A stretch of 64,000 bases of DNA from Bauldia sp. (GCA_026126025.1 JAHCJZ010000001.1:62001-126000), one strand, 5' to 3'. Positions 34,292 through 44,055 are shown, numbered from the stretch's first letter. Notes: generated by a model from the letters alone, not told the origin. Program-made: numbers and translations.

Positions 34292-35485
34292 TCATTCGAC
34301 CGTGATCGGCCGGTAGAAGGTGAATGGCCGGTCGGCCATCACCTCCGGGTGGAAGATCTTGACGAGGTCGATCAGGACGAGATCGGGCCGCAGCACGCCG
34401 AGATCGAAATACGCCACCCCGCCGCCGGGGCTGGTGATGCGATCGTAGTTCCACACCGCGCCGGCCTGCGCAGCGGGAAGTGCGGCGAGCCGCGGGTCGT
34501 CCGCCACGATGTCGGCGAGCGTGCGATAGGCCGAATTGGCGTTGATCCAGACCTCGGCTTCCGCCGCTTCGTCGAGCATCACCTCGATGTCGGTGAGGCC
34601 GGTGCTCCCGGTGTCGTCATTGTCGGCGAAGATGTAGCGCCCGCCGGCATCGGCGATCATCTCCGCGACGTAGGAGCGCCCGCCAGCGGCATAGAAGATG
34701 CCCTCCGACGCCGCGCCGGTGAAGACTAGCGGCCGCTCCCCCTCGGTGAGGCTCGCGACCTCGGCCATCGTCGCGGCATATTGCGCGTCGATCGCGTCGA
34801 ACGCGGTCGCCGCCTCGCCCTCCTGGTTGAAGAAGAGCGCGATGTACTTCACCCATTCGGCGCGGCCGAGCACCGTCGGTTCGAGCCATTCGGCATTCGC
34901 CACCACCGCGATGCCGGCGTCGGCGAGCTGGCCGTGCTCGGCGGTGGTGAAGCCGCCGGTCATGAAGAGCGCGGGCTCGCCGTCGATGACGGTCTCGACA
35001 TCGATCGTGAAGGTCGGCGCGAACTCGATGATCGTTCCCGCCGCCGCGCCCGCGATCACCGCCTCCGTCGTGGTGTAGGCGGCCGAGGATACGCCGGTGA
35101 GCCGGTCGATCATGCCGATCGCTTCCAGCATCGGGAAATGCGTCGCGCTTTCGGAATGGATCGTCGCGACCGGCACTTCGATGACCGGCGCACCCGCCAG
35201 CTCCGCGGGGAGCTCCGGCAAAGGCGCGCCGCATTGCAGGAGAACGTAGGTCTCGGACGGGGCGCCCGGCGACGGCTCGACCACCGTCACCACCTTGTAG
35301 CTGCCGTGATAGGCGACGGTGAAGTTCTCCGCATATTCGACGTCGGCCTTCTGCGGGAAATAGTCGGCCGCGGGGTCGAACGCGGTGAGGCAGGCGTCTG
35401 GATTCTCCGCCGGCTGGGCGAAGGACGGGACCGCGACGAGGGCGCCTGTCAGGGCAAGCAAGGCTGTTGAGAGGATCGGCTTCAT
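34292..35485 (-). CDS. Periplasmic binding protein of a B12-regulated ABC importer
   Basis: A 397-residue exported protein (signal ALLALTGALVAVPSFAQP) of the BtuF/FhuD fold with two lobes: YKVVTVVEPSPGAPSETYVL, GAPVIEVPVATIHSESATHFPML, and the second lobe GVAYFDLGVLRPDLVLIDLV. It is the third gene of the riboswitch-controlled set, with an excellent CAGGAGGTCC site. The family binds cobalamin or iron chelates; the riboswitch favours corrinoids. It is longer than E. coli BtuF (about 245 mature residues), so another metal complex remains possible. Confidence 0.85.
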   Translation of the reverse strand: MKPILSTALLALTGALVAVPSFAQPAENPDACLTAFDPAADYFPQKADVEYAENFTVAYHGSYKVVTVVEPSPGAPSETYVLLQCGAPLPELPAELAGAPVIEVPVATIHSESATHFPMLEAIGMIDRLTGVSSAAYTTTEAVIAGAAAGTIIEFAPTFTIDVETVIDGEPALFMTGGFTTAEHGQLADAGIAVVANAEWLEPTVLGRAEWVKYIALFFNQEGEAATAFDAIDAQYAATMAEVASLTEGERPLVFTGAASEGIFYAAGGRSYVAEMIADAGGRYIFADNDDTGSTGLTDIEVMLDEAAEAEVWINANSAYRTLADIVADDPRLAALPAAQAGAVWNYDRITSPGGGVAYFDLGVLRPDLVLIDLVKIFHPEVMADRPFTFYRPITVE

Positions 35486-35534
35486 GGCTGGACCTCCTGA
35501 GAGATGGGATCGGGTTCGTTCGGCGGGGCAGGCG

Positions 35535-36542
35535 TCAGGGCGGCGGCGCCCGGGCGACGGACCGCACCGCGGCTGCCAGCGATGCCCACGACCGTCCCGA
35601 GACCTCGCCCTCCGGCGATCGCAGCGCCCATGCGCCGTCGTCCCCGGCCTCGACCAGGATCGGCGCGTCCCCGGCCACGATCTCGAATCCCTGCCGCTCC
35701 AGCACCGCTGCCGCGAGCGAGGCGGGAAGCCCGGATCCTTCCACGCGCGCGATGCGCCCGCCCGGCCGCCACAGCCGGAACGAGCGGGTCTCCGGGACGA
35801 AGCCGACGCTCCCGGTCGACAGCGCCCGGCCGAGGCTGCCGTCGCTGACGAGATCCTCCGGCGCGCCGGCGAGGACGCGGCCGGCCGAGGCGAGCCAGAT
35901 CGCGTCGGCGCTCCGCAGGGCAAGGTCGATGTCGTGCGTCGACGCGACGACCGCGAGGCCGTGCCCGCGCGCGAGCTCCTGGAGGAGCGCCATCAGCTCG
36001 GCGCGTGACGCGGCGTCGAGATGCGCGGTCGGCTCGTCGAGGATCAGCACCGCCGGTTCCTGGGCGAGCGCACGTGCCACGTTGACGCGCTGCCGCTCGC
36101 CGTCGGAGAGCTCCACGCAGTCGCGCTGCGCGAGGTGCGAGGCGCCAACCGCGGCGAGCGCGTTGCGCACCGCCGCGTGGTCGGCGTCGCTCATCCGGCC
36201 CGACCAGCCCTGATGGGCGTAGCGGCCAAGCGCCACGACGCGATAGACGTCGAGCGCGGCGACGTCGAAGCGCTCGGTGAGGACGAGGCCGACCAGCCGG
36301 GCGAGCGCGGCCTGCGGCAGCGTGCGGATGTCGACCCCGGAGAGCAGCACCCGGCCGGCGAGCGGCTTCTGCATCCGCGCCAGCGTGCGCAGCAGCGTCG
36401 ACTTGCCGGTGCCATTGGCGCCGAGGAGGCAGACGAACGCCCCCGCCTCGACTGCAAGGTCGAGACCGGTGAGGACGGCATGGGTCGCACCGCGGCCGCG
36501 GTAGCCGACGGAGAGATGCTCCAGGGTGATCGCCGTGCTCAT
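35535..36542 (-). CDS. ABC transporter ATP-binding protein (BtuD/FecE type)
   Basis: A 335-residue ATPase energising the importer. Walker A LLGANGTGKSTLLR, signature LSDGERQRVNVARALA (LSDGE in place of LSGGQ), Walker B VLILDEPTAHLD and the switch His in VASTHDIDLAL are present. About 100 residues follow the usual end, an unknown C-terminal extension (VEGSGLPASLAAAVLERQGF). Its ATG overlaps the permease stop by four bases (ATGA), so translation is coupled. Confidence 0.93.
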   Translation of the reverse strand: MSTAITLEHLSVGYRGRGATHAVLTGLDLAVEAGAFVCLLGANGTGKSTLLRTLARMQKPLAGRVLLSGVDIRTLPQAALARLVGLVLTERFDVAALDVYRVVALGRYAHQGWSGRMSDADHAAVRNALAAVGASHLAQRDCVELSDGERQRVNVARALAQEPAVLILDEPTAHLDAASRAELMALLQELARGHGLAVVASTHDIDLALRSADAIWLASAGRVLAGAPEDLVSDGSLGRALSTGSVGFVPETRSFRLWRPGGRIARVEGSGLPASLAAAVLERQGFEIVAGDAPILVEAGDDGAWALRSPEGEVSGRSWASLAAAVRSVARAPPP

Positions 36543-37624
36543 GACACGAACGCTCCGCGGCGGCTGCGCAGCAGGACGGCCACGACGACCGGCGCGCCGA
36601 TCAGCGCGGTGACCGCATTGAGCGGCAGCACGCCGTCCCCGGCGAGAAGCGCGATCATCTGCGCCGCGATCGCGAGGATGGCGCCGATCAGCACCACGCC
36701 GGGGACCAGCAGCCGGTGGTCGGAGGTGCCGAGGACGCCGCGGGCGATGTGCGGGATCGCGACGCCGAGAAACGCGATCGGCCCGCAGAAGGCGGTGACG
36801 GTGCCGGCCAGCACCGCGGCCCCACCCAGCGTCGCGATGCGCATCCGGCCGGCGTTGAGCCCCATCGACCGCGCATAGTTCTCGCTGAGGAGGAGGACGT
36901 TGAGCTGGCGCACGGTGAGGAACGCCACCGCGATGCCGAGGACGATCAGCGGTGCGAAGATCGGCAGCTTGTTCGCGGTGACGCCGGTGAACGACCCGAA
37001 GCTCCAGAACATCCAGCGCTGCAGGAGCTCGGGCGACGTGCCCGCCGAGAGGATGGAGACGAAGCCTTGGATGCCGTAGCCAAGCATCAGCCCGACCACC
37101 AGCACCGTGGCCGGGTTCCTGACCCGCGCCGAGATGGCGAGGACAGGGATGAGCACCAGCAGCGCGCCGATGATCGCCGCGGCGGTGATCGCAAGATCGC
37201 CGGTAAGGCCGAGCCCCGCGCCGAACACCGCGCCTACCGTCGACCCGGTGCCGAGCACGACGACGGCGACGCCGAGGCTCGCGCCCGAGCTGATGCCGAG
37301 CACGAACGGGTCGGCCAGCGGGTTGCGCAGCAGCGTCTGCATCTGGAGGCCGGCCACGCCGAGCGCGGCGCCGGAAAGCGCCGCCGTGATCGCCCGCGGG
37401 ATGCGCACGTCCATCACGATGACCGACCACGACGCCCGGTCGCCTTCGCCGCCGAGGAGGATCGCCACCACCTGGTCGACCGGGATCGCAACCGAGCCGC
37501 GGCCGATGCTGAGGAGGAAGACCGCCACGAACAGCACGCCGAGCGCCGGCAGCATGATCGCCGGCAGCGTCCGCCGCCGCGGCGCCGCGACGGCGGCGAC
37601 CTCGATCGTGGTCTCCGCGCTCAC
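36539..37624 (-). CDS. ABC transporter permease (FecCD/BtuC type)
   Basis: A 361-residue inner-membrane protein with about ten membrane segments of the FecCD family. Typical blocks are RIPRAITAALSGAALGVAGLQ, LRNPLADPFVLGISSGASLG and the ATPase-contact region FCGPIAFLGVAIPHIARGVLG. It is the first gene after the cobalamin riboswitch, so it is the first to be switched off when B12 is plentiful. With the ATPase and binding protein it forms a complete importer; no TonB receptor is seen nearby. Confidence 0.93.
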   Translation of the reverse strand: MSAETTIEVAAVAAPRRRTLPAIMLPALGVLFVAVFLLSIGRGSVAIPVDQVVAILLGGEGDRASWSVIVMDVRIPRAITAALSGAALGVAGLQMQTLLRNPLADPFVLGISSGASLGVAVVVLGTGSTVGAVFGAGLGLTGDLAITAAAIIGALLVLIPVLAISARVRNPATVLVVGLMLGYGIQGFVSILSAGTSPELLQRWMFWSFGSFTGVTANKLPIFAPLIVLGIAVAFLTVRQLNVLLLSENYARSMGLNAGRMRIATLGGAAVLAGTVTAFCGPIAFLGVAIPHIARGVLGTSDHRLLVPGVVLIGAILAIAAQMIALLAGDGVLPLNAVTALIGAPVVVAVLLRSRRGAFVS

Positions 37625-37775
37625 GCGGCCCGCTCCGTTGCGGGAGGCAGCAACGCCACCGCCATGAACGACGCTCCCCGTGTCCGGTGAGGGTCGAGCG
37701 GTGCGCGAGCGCGGGATGGCGAGGAGGCCGTCGCGGCTTGCGACCTACCGGGACACCCCGCCCGAGTCAGTTGCG

Positions 37776-37965
37776 TGTCGCGGCAGGTCTCCTGGCTCGC
37801 GGGTCAGCGCCTTCGGCCCTGTCTTCCCGGCGCCGCAGCGCCAGTGACATCGGATGGGCGGAAGGCTCGCCGCTTACAGTTGCGGGGGCAGCTCCGGCAT
37901 TGCCGAGGGGCGCACCGGATTCCCTCTTAGCTCCCCGCGTCCGACGGACCCGGGAAGACCACGAC
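37776..37965 (-). promoter_or_regulatory. Cobalamin (B12) riboswitch
   Basis: On the minus strand the conserved elements appear in order: TAAGAGGGAATCCGGTGCG, CTCGGCAATGCCGGAGCTGC, CCCGCAACTGTAAGCGGCGAG (plus-strand 37870-37885 core) and the B12 box GAGCCAGGAGACCTGCC (37782-37798). This is the standard adenosylcobalamin aptamer. It sits about 150 bases before the permease start and should repress the operon when the coenzyme is bound. Boundaries are approximate. The space on either side (37625-38048) shows no gene. Confidence 0.95.
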
Positions 37966-38048
37966 GCCCGCATAGGCCACCCAAATCGCGGAACGGTCAA
38001 GCCGGCCCGTTCTCGGCAACCGCCTGTTCGAGCAGCCGGCGACCGCGC

Positions 38049-38447
38049 TCAGCGCGGCCGCGCCGCCGCGACGTCCTCGGCGGTCACCTCGCCGTAATTG
38101 TTGCCCCACGAGGTCCGGACATAGGTGAGCACGGCGGCGATCTCGCCGTCCGACAGGACCGAGGCAAAAGCCGGCATCTGATCCGATCCGCGAAGGACGC
38201 GCGAGATGACGTTCGCGGTGTTGCGGAGGTTGGTGTTGAAGGCGAGCGCCGGTCCCATGCCGCCGCCGCCCGTCGCACCGTGGCAGCCGACGCAGCCGGC
38301 ATCGGCGAAGACCGTGGCGCCGCTGATTTCCTCGGCGACGGTCTCCGCGCCCGCGTCGTCACCGCTCCCCTGGGCGTGACCGACCGACACCAGCGCCAGC
38401 GCCGTCAGGAAGCCGGTCGCGAGGACAAACGGGAGTGTTCTGGACAT
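38049..38447 (-). CDS. Cytochrome c, class I, exported
   Basis: A 132-residue periplasmic cytochrome with a signal peptide (ATGFLTALALVSVGHAQ), the heme motif AGCVGCHGATGGGGMGP, a Met ligand in SDQMPAFASVLSD and the C-terminal YVRTSWGNNYGEVTAEDV. It is a close paralogue of the frameshifted cytochrome at 6512-6924, over 70 residues alike, and may take over as the acceptor for the PQQ dehydrogenase. It lies 44 bases downstream of xseA and just upstream of the B12 riboswitch in the same direction. Confidence 0.93.
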   Translation of the reverse strand: MSRTLPFVLATGFLTALALVSVGHAQGSGDDAGAETVAEEISGATVFADAGCVGCHGATGGGGMGPALAFNTNLRNTANVISRVLRGSDQMPAFASVLSDGEIAAVLTYVRTSWGNNYGEVTAEDVAAARPR

Positions 38448-38491
38448 GGCTGATCTGCTTCCTTCAACGCGTGCGGGCTTTCGAAGCGACG

Positions 38492-40096
38492 TCAGGGATC
38501 GGGCGTCGGGTCGAACAGGCTGCCCTGGTCGGGGGAGGGCGCTACTGTGCGCCGTCGCGGTCGCTTCGGCGCGGCCGCACCGGTCCCAGCCACGGCGGCG
38601 ACGCGCCCGTCGGCGAACTCCAGCTCCAGCGCGCCGCCGGGCGGCACCGCCATCGCCGAGCGGATCAGCTCGCCATCGGCGGCGCGGTGCACCAGGGCGA
38701 AGCCGCGCGCGAGGATCGATTCCTTCGACAGGGCGAACGCGTCGAGCAGCTTGTCGAGCGCCTCGAGCTTCTGCCACGCGGTGTTGAGCGACTGGCGGAG
38801 CGCCCGCGTTGCCCGGCCCTCCGCGTCGCGCACGCGCTGGCGCGCACCCGCGATCCGCTCGCCGATCGCCTCGACGCGAAGGCGCGCCGCCGGGACGGAG
38901 AAGGCCGCGCGCTTCCGTTCGGCATGGACCGAGAGCGCCTGCCGCTTGCGTGCCGCCGCCGCCTCGAGCCGCGCCCGCGCCTGATCGACCAGCCGCACCA
39001 GGCCCGAGGGCGAGAGCCCGGCCGCCGCGCGGTCGAGCCGCCCGCGATGGGCCAGCGTCGAGGCCCCGAGCGAGCGGCCGAGCCGGGCGCCGAGCTCGTC
39101 GAGGGTGCGCCGCGGGATGCCGAGGAGGTCGCCGGCGCTGGGCAGCGCCCGGCTCGCCGCGGCTAGCTCGCGGCGGCGGAGGTCGAGGCTCCGCACCATC
39201 GCGCCGAGGCCGCGGCTCGCCGTGCTGCTGAGCCGTGCCGCGAGCTCGGCGCGCACCGGAACCGCCAGCTCGGCGGCGCCCGTGGGCGTGGGCGCACGAA
39301 GGTCGGCGGCGTGGTCGATCAGCGTGGTGTCGGTCTCGTGGCCGACCGCGGAGATCAGCGGAATGCGCGACGCCGCCGCGGCGCGCACCACGATCTCCTC
39401 GTTGAACGGCCACAGATCCTCCAGGCTGCCGCCGCCCCGCGCCACGATGAGGACGTCGGGCCGCGGCAGCTGGCCGTCGTCGGGCAGGGCATTGAAGCCG
39501 GCGATGGCCGCCACCACCTCGGCCGCGGCGGTCTCGCCCTGCACGCGGACCGGCCACACTACCACGCGCGTCGGGCAGCGGTCGGCGAGGCGGTGGAGAA
39601 TGTCGCGGATCACCGCGCCGGTCGGCGAGGTGACGACGCCGATCACGCGCGGCAGGAAGGGGAGGGGACGCTTCCGCGCGGCGTCGAACAGGCCTTCGGC
39701 CGCCAGCTTCCGCCGCCGCTCGTCGAGGAGCGCCATGAGCGCGCCGGCGCCGGCCGGTTCGAGCGCGTCGATGACGAGCTGGTATTTCGAGCTCGCCGGG
39801 AAGGTGGTGAGCTTCCCCGACGCGATGACTTCGAGGCCTTCCTGCGGGCGGAAGCGGATGCGCTGCAGCGTCGTCCGCCAGATCACCGCCTCGATGCGCG
39901 CCTTGTCGTCCTTCAGCGTGAAATAGCAGTGGCCCGAGCTGTGCACGCCCTTGAAGCCGGACACCTCGCCGCGGACGCGGACATAGCCGTAATTGTCCTC
40001 GACCGTCCGCTTGAGGGCGGCGGCGAGGCCTGAGACGCTGTACTCGGTGACGTTGCTGGCCGGGGCGCCGGCAAAGAATCCGGGGGCGGAGTCCAT
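38492..40096 (-). CDS. xseA: Exodeoxyribonuclease VII large subunit
   Basis: A 534-residue subunit of the single-strand DNA nuclease. The N-terminal OB domain ([20 protein letters not shown]), the catalytic domain ([66 protein letters not shown] in pieces), the long coiled coil and the C-terminal [13 protein letters not shown] block are all present. The small subunit xseB is not nearby. Divergent from rsmE. Confidence 0.96.
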   Translation of the reverse strand: MDSAPGFFAGAPASNVTEYSVSGLAAALKRTVEDNYGYVRVRGEVSGFKGVHSSGHCYFTLKDDKARIEAVIWRTTLQRIRFRPQEGLEVIASGKLTTFPASSKYQLVIDALEPAGAGALMALLDERRRKLAAEGLFDAARKRPLPFLPRVIGVVTSPTGAVIRDILHRLADRCPTRVVVWPVRVQGETAAAEVVAAIAGFNALPDDGQLPRPDVLIVARGGGSLEDLWPFNEEIVVRAAAASRIPLISAVGHETDTTLIDHAADLRAPTPTGAAELAVPVRAELAARLSSTASRGLGAMVRSLDLRRRELAAASRALPSAGDLLGIPRRTLDELGARLGRSLGASTLAHRGRLDRAAAGLSPSGLVRLVDQARARLEAAAARKRQALSVHAERKRAAFSVPAARLRVEAIGERIAGARQRVRDAEGRATRALRQSLNTAWQKLEALDKLLDAFALSKESILARGFALVHRAADGELIRSAMAVPPGGALELEFADGRVAAVAGTGAAAPKRPRRRTVAPSPDQGSLFDPTPDP

Positions 40097-40151
40097 GTCA
40101 CTGGGTTAAGGCTTGGGCCAGGCACGTCAAGCGGAGGAGCCGGGGAAGGGA

Positions 40152-40940
40152 ATGGCGGACGGCGTCGGACCGCGGCTCTTCGTGCGGGCGCATCTTGCGG
40201 CCGGCGCCACCGTCGAGCTCGACCACGGCCAGGCGAACTATCTCGGCAACGTCCTTCGCATGAAGGCCGGCGATCCGCTCCTCGTCTTCAACGGCAGCGA
40301 CGGCGAATGGCAGGCGGTCCTCAATGCGCGGGGGCGGCGCGGCCTGGTGGTGACCGCCGAGAGCCAGACCCGTCCGCAGACGCCGCGCCCGTCGCTCTAT
40401 TATCTCTTTGCGCCGCTGAAGCAGGGCCGGCTCGACTACATGGTCCAGAAGGCCGTGGAGCTGGGCGCCGGCCTCATGACCCCGGTGATCACCCGGCACA
40501 CCCAGGTGACGCGGGTCAATGTCGAGCGCATGGAAGCCAACGCGATCGAGGCCGCCGAACAATGCGGCATCCTCACGATCCCCCAGATCGACGAGCCGGT
40601 GCCGCTCGGCCAGCTCCTCGACGCCTGGCCCGCGCTCGAGTCGACGCGCCGCATCATCTATTGCGACGAGGCGACCGACTCCGCCGGGCCGGTGGCGACG
40701 CTGGGCGGCCTCGGCGATGTCGCCTATGCCGTGCTGGTCGGGCCGGAAGGCGGCTTCTCCGCCGAGGAGCGGCAGCGCCTCCGCAGCCTCCCCTTCGTCA
40801 CGCCGCTGCCGCTCGGCCCGCGCATCCTCCGCGCCGACACCGCCGCCGTCGCCGCCCTCGCTTTGGTGCAGTCCGTGCTCGGCGACTGGCGCAGCGAGCG
40901 CCCGCCCGGGTTCGAACGGGGGCAGGACGCTCACCGTTGA
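40152..40940 (+). CDS. rsmE: 16S rRNA (uracil-1498-N3)-methyltransferase
   Basis: A 262-residue SPOUT enzyme. An N-terminal PUA-like domain (RLFVRAHLAAGATVELDHGQ) leads to the knotted domain with VQKAVELGAGLMTPVITRHT, the SAM loop VLVGPEGGFSAEE and LGPRILRADTAAVAAL. The start at 40152 (MADGVGPRLF) has GGGAAGGG upstream. Divergent from xseA. Confidence 0.95.
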   Translation: MADGVGPRLFVRAHLAAGATVELDHGQANYLGNVLRMKAGDPLLVFNGSDGEWQAVLNARGRRGLVVTAESQTRPQTPRPSLYYLFAPLKQGRLDYMVQKAVELGAGLMTPVITRHTQVTRVNVERMEANAIEAAEQCGILTIPQIDEPVPLGQLLDAWPALESTRRIIYCDEATDSAGPVATLGGLGDVAYAVLVGPEGGFSAEERQRLRSLPFVTPLPLGPRILRADTAAVAALALVQSVLGDWRSERPPGFERGQDAHR

Positions 40941-41056
40941 ACCCTTCCCTGGTGGAAGGGTCGAAACCGCATCGCGGTTTCGGGGAAGGGGCGCTGCCAT
41001 GCCCCCTCTCCCGAAGCTCGCTTCGCGACCTTCGACCTCTCCACAAGGGAGAGGTT
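40939..41056. repeat. Intergenic inverted repeat (GGTCGAAACCGC family, copy 2)
   Basis: Contains the same core as 16485-16620: GGTCGAAACCGC-ATC-GCGGTTTCGGGG, then AGGGGCGCTG. Outer parts CCCTTCCCTGGTGGAAGGG and CTCTCCACAAGGGAGAGG form their own hairpins. It overlaps the end of rsmE by two bases. Confidence 0.75.
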
Positions 41057-41072
41057 CAGACGACCAGTGTCG

Positions 41073-41525
41073 CTACGCCGCGGCCTGCGCCAGCGCGGCG
41101 ACGTCGATCTTCCGCATCTGCAGCATCGCCTGCATCACCCGCTGCGCCTTCGCCGGGTCGGGATGGGCGAGGAGGCGGGGGAGGGCTTCGGGCACGATCT
41201 GCCACGAAACGCCGTATCGGTCGCGAAGCCAGCCGCACATCGACTCCGCGCCGCCATCGGCGGTCAGCTTCGACCAGTAATGGTCGACCTCCGCCTGGTC
41301 CCTGCAATGGACATAGAGCGAGACCGAATCGTTGAACCTGAACTGGGTGTTGCCGTTGAGCGCCATGAAGCGCTGCCCTTCGAGCTCGAATTCGACGGCG
41401 ATCGCCTTGCCGCTGGGACCCGGCGTGACGCTGATGCGCTTCGCGGTGCCGAAGACCGAGAGGTAAAAGTCCATCGCCTCCTCGGCTTCGCCCTCGAACC
41501 AGAGGCACGTCTTGATCTTCTGCAT
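41073..41525 (-). CDS. VOC-superfamily protein (PhnB-like)
   Basis: A 150-residue protein of the PF06983 type, once named 3-demethylubiquinone methyltransferase-like. Typical blocks are IKTCLWFEGEAEEAMDFYLS, FELEGQRFMALNGN, and the C-terminal GWLRDRYGVSWQIVPEALP. The fold is glyoxalase/dioxygenase-like but no reaction is proven for this group. ATG 41525 preceded by GGAAAGGGAGCGG. Divergent from gshA. Confidence 0.88.
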   Translation of the reverse strand: MQKIKTCLWFEGEAEEAMDFYLSVFGTAKRISVTPGPSGKAIAVEFELEGQRFMALNGNTQFRFNDSVSLYVHCRDQAEVDHYWSKLTADGGAESMCGWLRDRYGVSWQIVPEALPRLLAHPDPAKAQRVMQAMLQMRKIDVAALAQAAA

Positions 41526-41630
41526 CGGCCGCTCCCTTTCCTGACGCATGTCCATAACCGACAAGGTGTATAACTAATCAGTTATGCACAATCGCGTCAA
41601 GCATGGTCGGGATGCGGCGAGAGGCGGCGT

Positions 41631-43055
41631 TTGCTGGCGGCATGGCCGCCCGCTAATGTGCCGGCCCGTTTGCCGGAGCCCGAATTGGCGCGCGACGTTT
41701 TCGATGCCACTCCGATCGAGTCCCGCGACCAGCTGGTCGCGACCCTTGAGGCGGGCGGGAAGCCGAAGAGCGCGTGGCGGGTCGGCACCGAGCACGAGAA
41801 GTTCGGCTTCCGCAAGGCCGACCTGTCGCCGGTGCCCTATGACGGGCCGCGCGGCATCCGCCAACTCCTGGAGACGATGGAGGGCCTGCTCGGCTGGCGC
41901 CGCGTGGAGGATTCCGGCCGGCTGATCGGCCTCCTCGACCCGGTCGGCGGCGGTGCGATCTCGCTGGAGCCGGGCGGCCAGTTCGAGCTCTCCGGTGCGC
42001 CGCTGGAGACCATCCACCAGACCGGGCGCGAGCTCAACGCGCATCTGGCGCAGCTGCGCGAATGCGCCGAGCCGCTCGGCATCGGCTTCCTCGGCATCGG
42101 CTTCTCGCCGAAATGGTCGCTGGCCGAGACTCCGGTGATGCCGAAATCGCGCTACGCCATCATGAGCCGCTACATGCCGAAGGTCGGCACGCTCGGCCTC
42201 GACATGATGTTCCGCACCTGCACCGTGCAGGCCAATCTCGACTTCGCCGACGAAGCCGACATGCGGGTGAAGATGCGGGTCGGCATGGCGCTCCAGCCGG
42301 TGGTGACCGCACTCTTCGCCAACTCGCCCTTCAGGGAAGGAAAGCCCAGCGGCTTCCAGTCCTACCGCTCCCATATCTGGCTCAACACCGACCCGCACCG
42401 CACCGGGATCCTCCCCTTCGTCTTCGACGAGGGCTTCGGCTTCGAGCGCTATGTCGACTGGGCGCTCGACGTCCCGCTCTATTTCGTCAAGCGCGGCGAC
42501 ACCTATCACGACACCGCGGGCGCCTCGTTCCGCGACCTGATGGCCGGCCGCCTGCCGCAGCTTCCCGGCGAACGGGCGATGATGTCGGACTGGGAGAACC
42601 ACCTCACCACGCTCTTCCCCGAGGTCCGCCTCAAGCGCTTCCTTGAGATGCGCGGCGCCGATGCCGGGCCGTGGCGGCGCATCTGCGCGGTGCCGGCGCT
42701 GTGGGTCGGCCTCCTCTACGATTCCGACGTGCTCGACGCCGCCGACCGCCTCGTTCGCGAATGGACGGTCGAGGAGATCCTGGAGATGCGCCGCGCCGTC
42801 CCCGTCACCGCCCTTCGCACGCCCTTTCGCGGCGGAACGCTGCTCGAAATCGCCCGCACCATCGTCGGCCTCGCCCGGACCGGCCTCAGCCGGCGGATGC
42901 GGCTCAACGAGATCGGCGCCGACGAGACCATCTACATCGAGGCGCTGGAGGAGACGGTGGCCGACGGCGAGACGCCGGCCGAGCGCCTCCTGGAGAAGTA
43001 TCGCGGCTGGTGGAAGGAGGATGTCGGTCCGCTCTTCCGCCGCTACGCCTATTGA
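41631..43055 (+). CDS. gshA: Glutamate-cysteine ligase, plant/alphaproteobacterial type
   Basis: A 474-residue enzyme making gamma-glutamylcysteine, the first step of glutathione synthesis. Family blocks are WRVGTEHEKFGF, ISLEPGGQFELSGAPLETIH, YMPKVGTLGLDMMFRTCTVQ, and SDWENHLTTLFPEVRLKRFLE. Start: TTG at 41631, six bases after GAGAGG; GTG at 41658 is an alternative. It is followed by a 1-Cys peroxiredoxin gene, both thiol-redox functions. Confidence 0.94.
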   Translation: MLAAWPPANVPARLPEPELARDVFDATPIESRDQLVATLEAGGKPKSAWRVGTEHEKFGFRKADLSPVPYDGPRGIRQLLETMEGLLGWRRVEDSGRLIGLLDPVGGGAISLEPGGQFELSGAPLETIHQTGRELNAHLAQLRECAEPLGIGFLGIGFSPKWSLAETPVMPKSRYAIMSRYMPKVGTLGLDMMFRTCTVQANLDFADEADMRVKMRVGMALQPVVTALFANSPFREGKPSGFQSYRSHIWLNTDPHRTGILPFVFDEGFGFERYVDWALDVPLYFVKRGDTYHDTAGASFRDLMAGRLPQLPGERAMMSDWENHLTTLFPEVRLKRFLEMRGADAGPWRRICAVPALWVGLLYDSDVLDAADRLVREWTVEEILEMRRAVPVTALRTPFRGGTLLEIARTIVGLARTGLSRRMRLNEIGADETIYIEALEETVADGETPAERLLEKYRGWWKEDVGPLFRRYAY

Positions 43056-43212
43056 GCGCGGCGAACGGCTTCACGCCATCGCCGCCGGCGGCGAAATCGC
43101 GTTGCGCCATGCCGGGCGACAACGAAACGTCGCTTATCTTGCGGCACCATGGCCGCGGTCCGATATTCGCCGCACGTTTCTGGGAAGCGCACACACCCTC
43201 ACGGAGGAAGCC

Positions 43213-43875
43213 ATGACACTGCGCATTGGAGATACGGCGCCGGATTTCGAAGCCGACACCACCCAGGGGAAAATCCGTTTCCATGAGTGGCTCGGCGATT
43301 CCTGGGGCATCCTGTTCTCGCACCCCAAGGATTTCACCCCGGTCTGCACCACCGAACTCGGCACGATGGCGCAGCTCAGCCCGCGGTTCCGCGCGAAGGA
43401 CGTCAAGGTGATCGGCCTCAGCGTCGACCCGGTCGAGAAGCACCAGGGCTGGGCGAAGGACATCGCCGATGTCGGCGGCGTCGAGCCCGACTACCCGATG
43501 ATCGGCGACCCGGAGCTCAAGATCGCCAAGCTCTACGACATGCTGCCGGCCGAAGCCGGCGATACCTCCGAGGGCCGGACCGCAGCCGACAACCAGACCG
43601 TCCGCACCGTCTACGTCGTCGGCCCGGACAAGAAGATCAAGCTGTCGCTCGCCTACCCGATGACCACGGGCCGAAACTTCGACGAGATCCTCCGCGTCGT
43701 GGAATCGATGCAGCTGACCGCGAAGCACAAGGTTGCGACGCCCGCCAACTGGAAGCCGGGCGACGAGGTCATCGTCGTCTCCTCGGTCAGCGACGAGGAA
43801 GCCAACAAGAAATACCCCGGCGGCTTCCGCGCCGCGAAGCCCTACCTCCGCTACGTCCCGCAGCCGACCGACTAG
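43213..43875 (+). CDS. 1-Cys peroxiredoxin (Prx6 type)
   Basis: A 220-residue peroxidase. The peroxidatic Cys is in HPKDFTPVCTTELG; no resolving Cys is placed in the usual 2-Cys position. The C-terminal dimer arm (VATPANWKPGDEVIVV, then YPGGFRAAKPYLRYVPQP) is typical of the Prx6 subgroup, which uses glutathione or other thiols. The ATG at 43213 follows GGAGGAAGCC. Adjacent to gshA. Confidence 0.95.
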   Translation: MTLRIGDTAPDFEADTTQGKIRFHEWLGDSWGILFSHPKDFTPVCTTELGTMAQLSPRFRAKDVKVIGLSVDPVEKHQGWAKDIADVGGVEPDYPMIGDPELKIAKLYDMLPAEAGDTSEGRTAADNQTVRTVYVVGPDKKIKLSLAYPMTTGRNFDEILRVVESMQLTAKHKVATPANWKPGDEVIVVSSVSDEEANKKYPGGFRAAKPYLRYVPQPTD

Positions 43876-43927
43876 TACGAGAGACCTGACGCCGGCGAGA
43901 CTACCGCATCGTCGGCGCGCCCTTGAT

Positions 43928-43953
43928 TCCATGTATCATTTTTGGTACATGGA
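43928..43953. promoter_or_regulatory. Palindrome before the antitoxin gene
   Basis: TCCATGTA-N10-TACATGGA, perfect 8-base arms. Its place fits an autoregulatory operator of the HTH antitoxin at 44052, though it also covers the beginning of the toxin remnant. Confidence 0.4.
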
Positions 43954-43959
43954 CGTTGG

Positions 43960-44055
43960 ATGACCCTGCTGCACGGGTTCGAGAAGAAGACGCAAAAGAC
44001 GTCGGATCGCGAGTTGGATGTCGCAGTCAGGCGCGTGAAAGGACTGAAACAGTGA
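43960..44055 (+). pseudogene. Remnant of a HigB/Gp49-like toxin (C-terminal end)
   Basis: Only the last ~31 codons of a HigB-type toxin remain: MTLLHGFEKKTQKTSDREL, then a basic helix VRRVKGLKQ. The LLHGF-x-KKTQKT block is the family's C-terminal signature, including the active-site-side Lys residues. The same frame can be followed up to base 43927 (SFLVHGRW) but not further; the first ~65 residues are missing. Its TGA overlaps the antitoxin GTG by four bases, as in intact operons. Confidence 0.65.
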
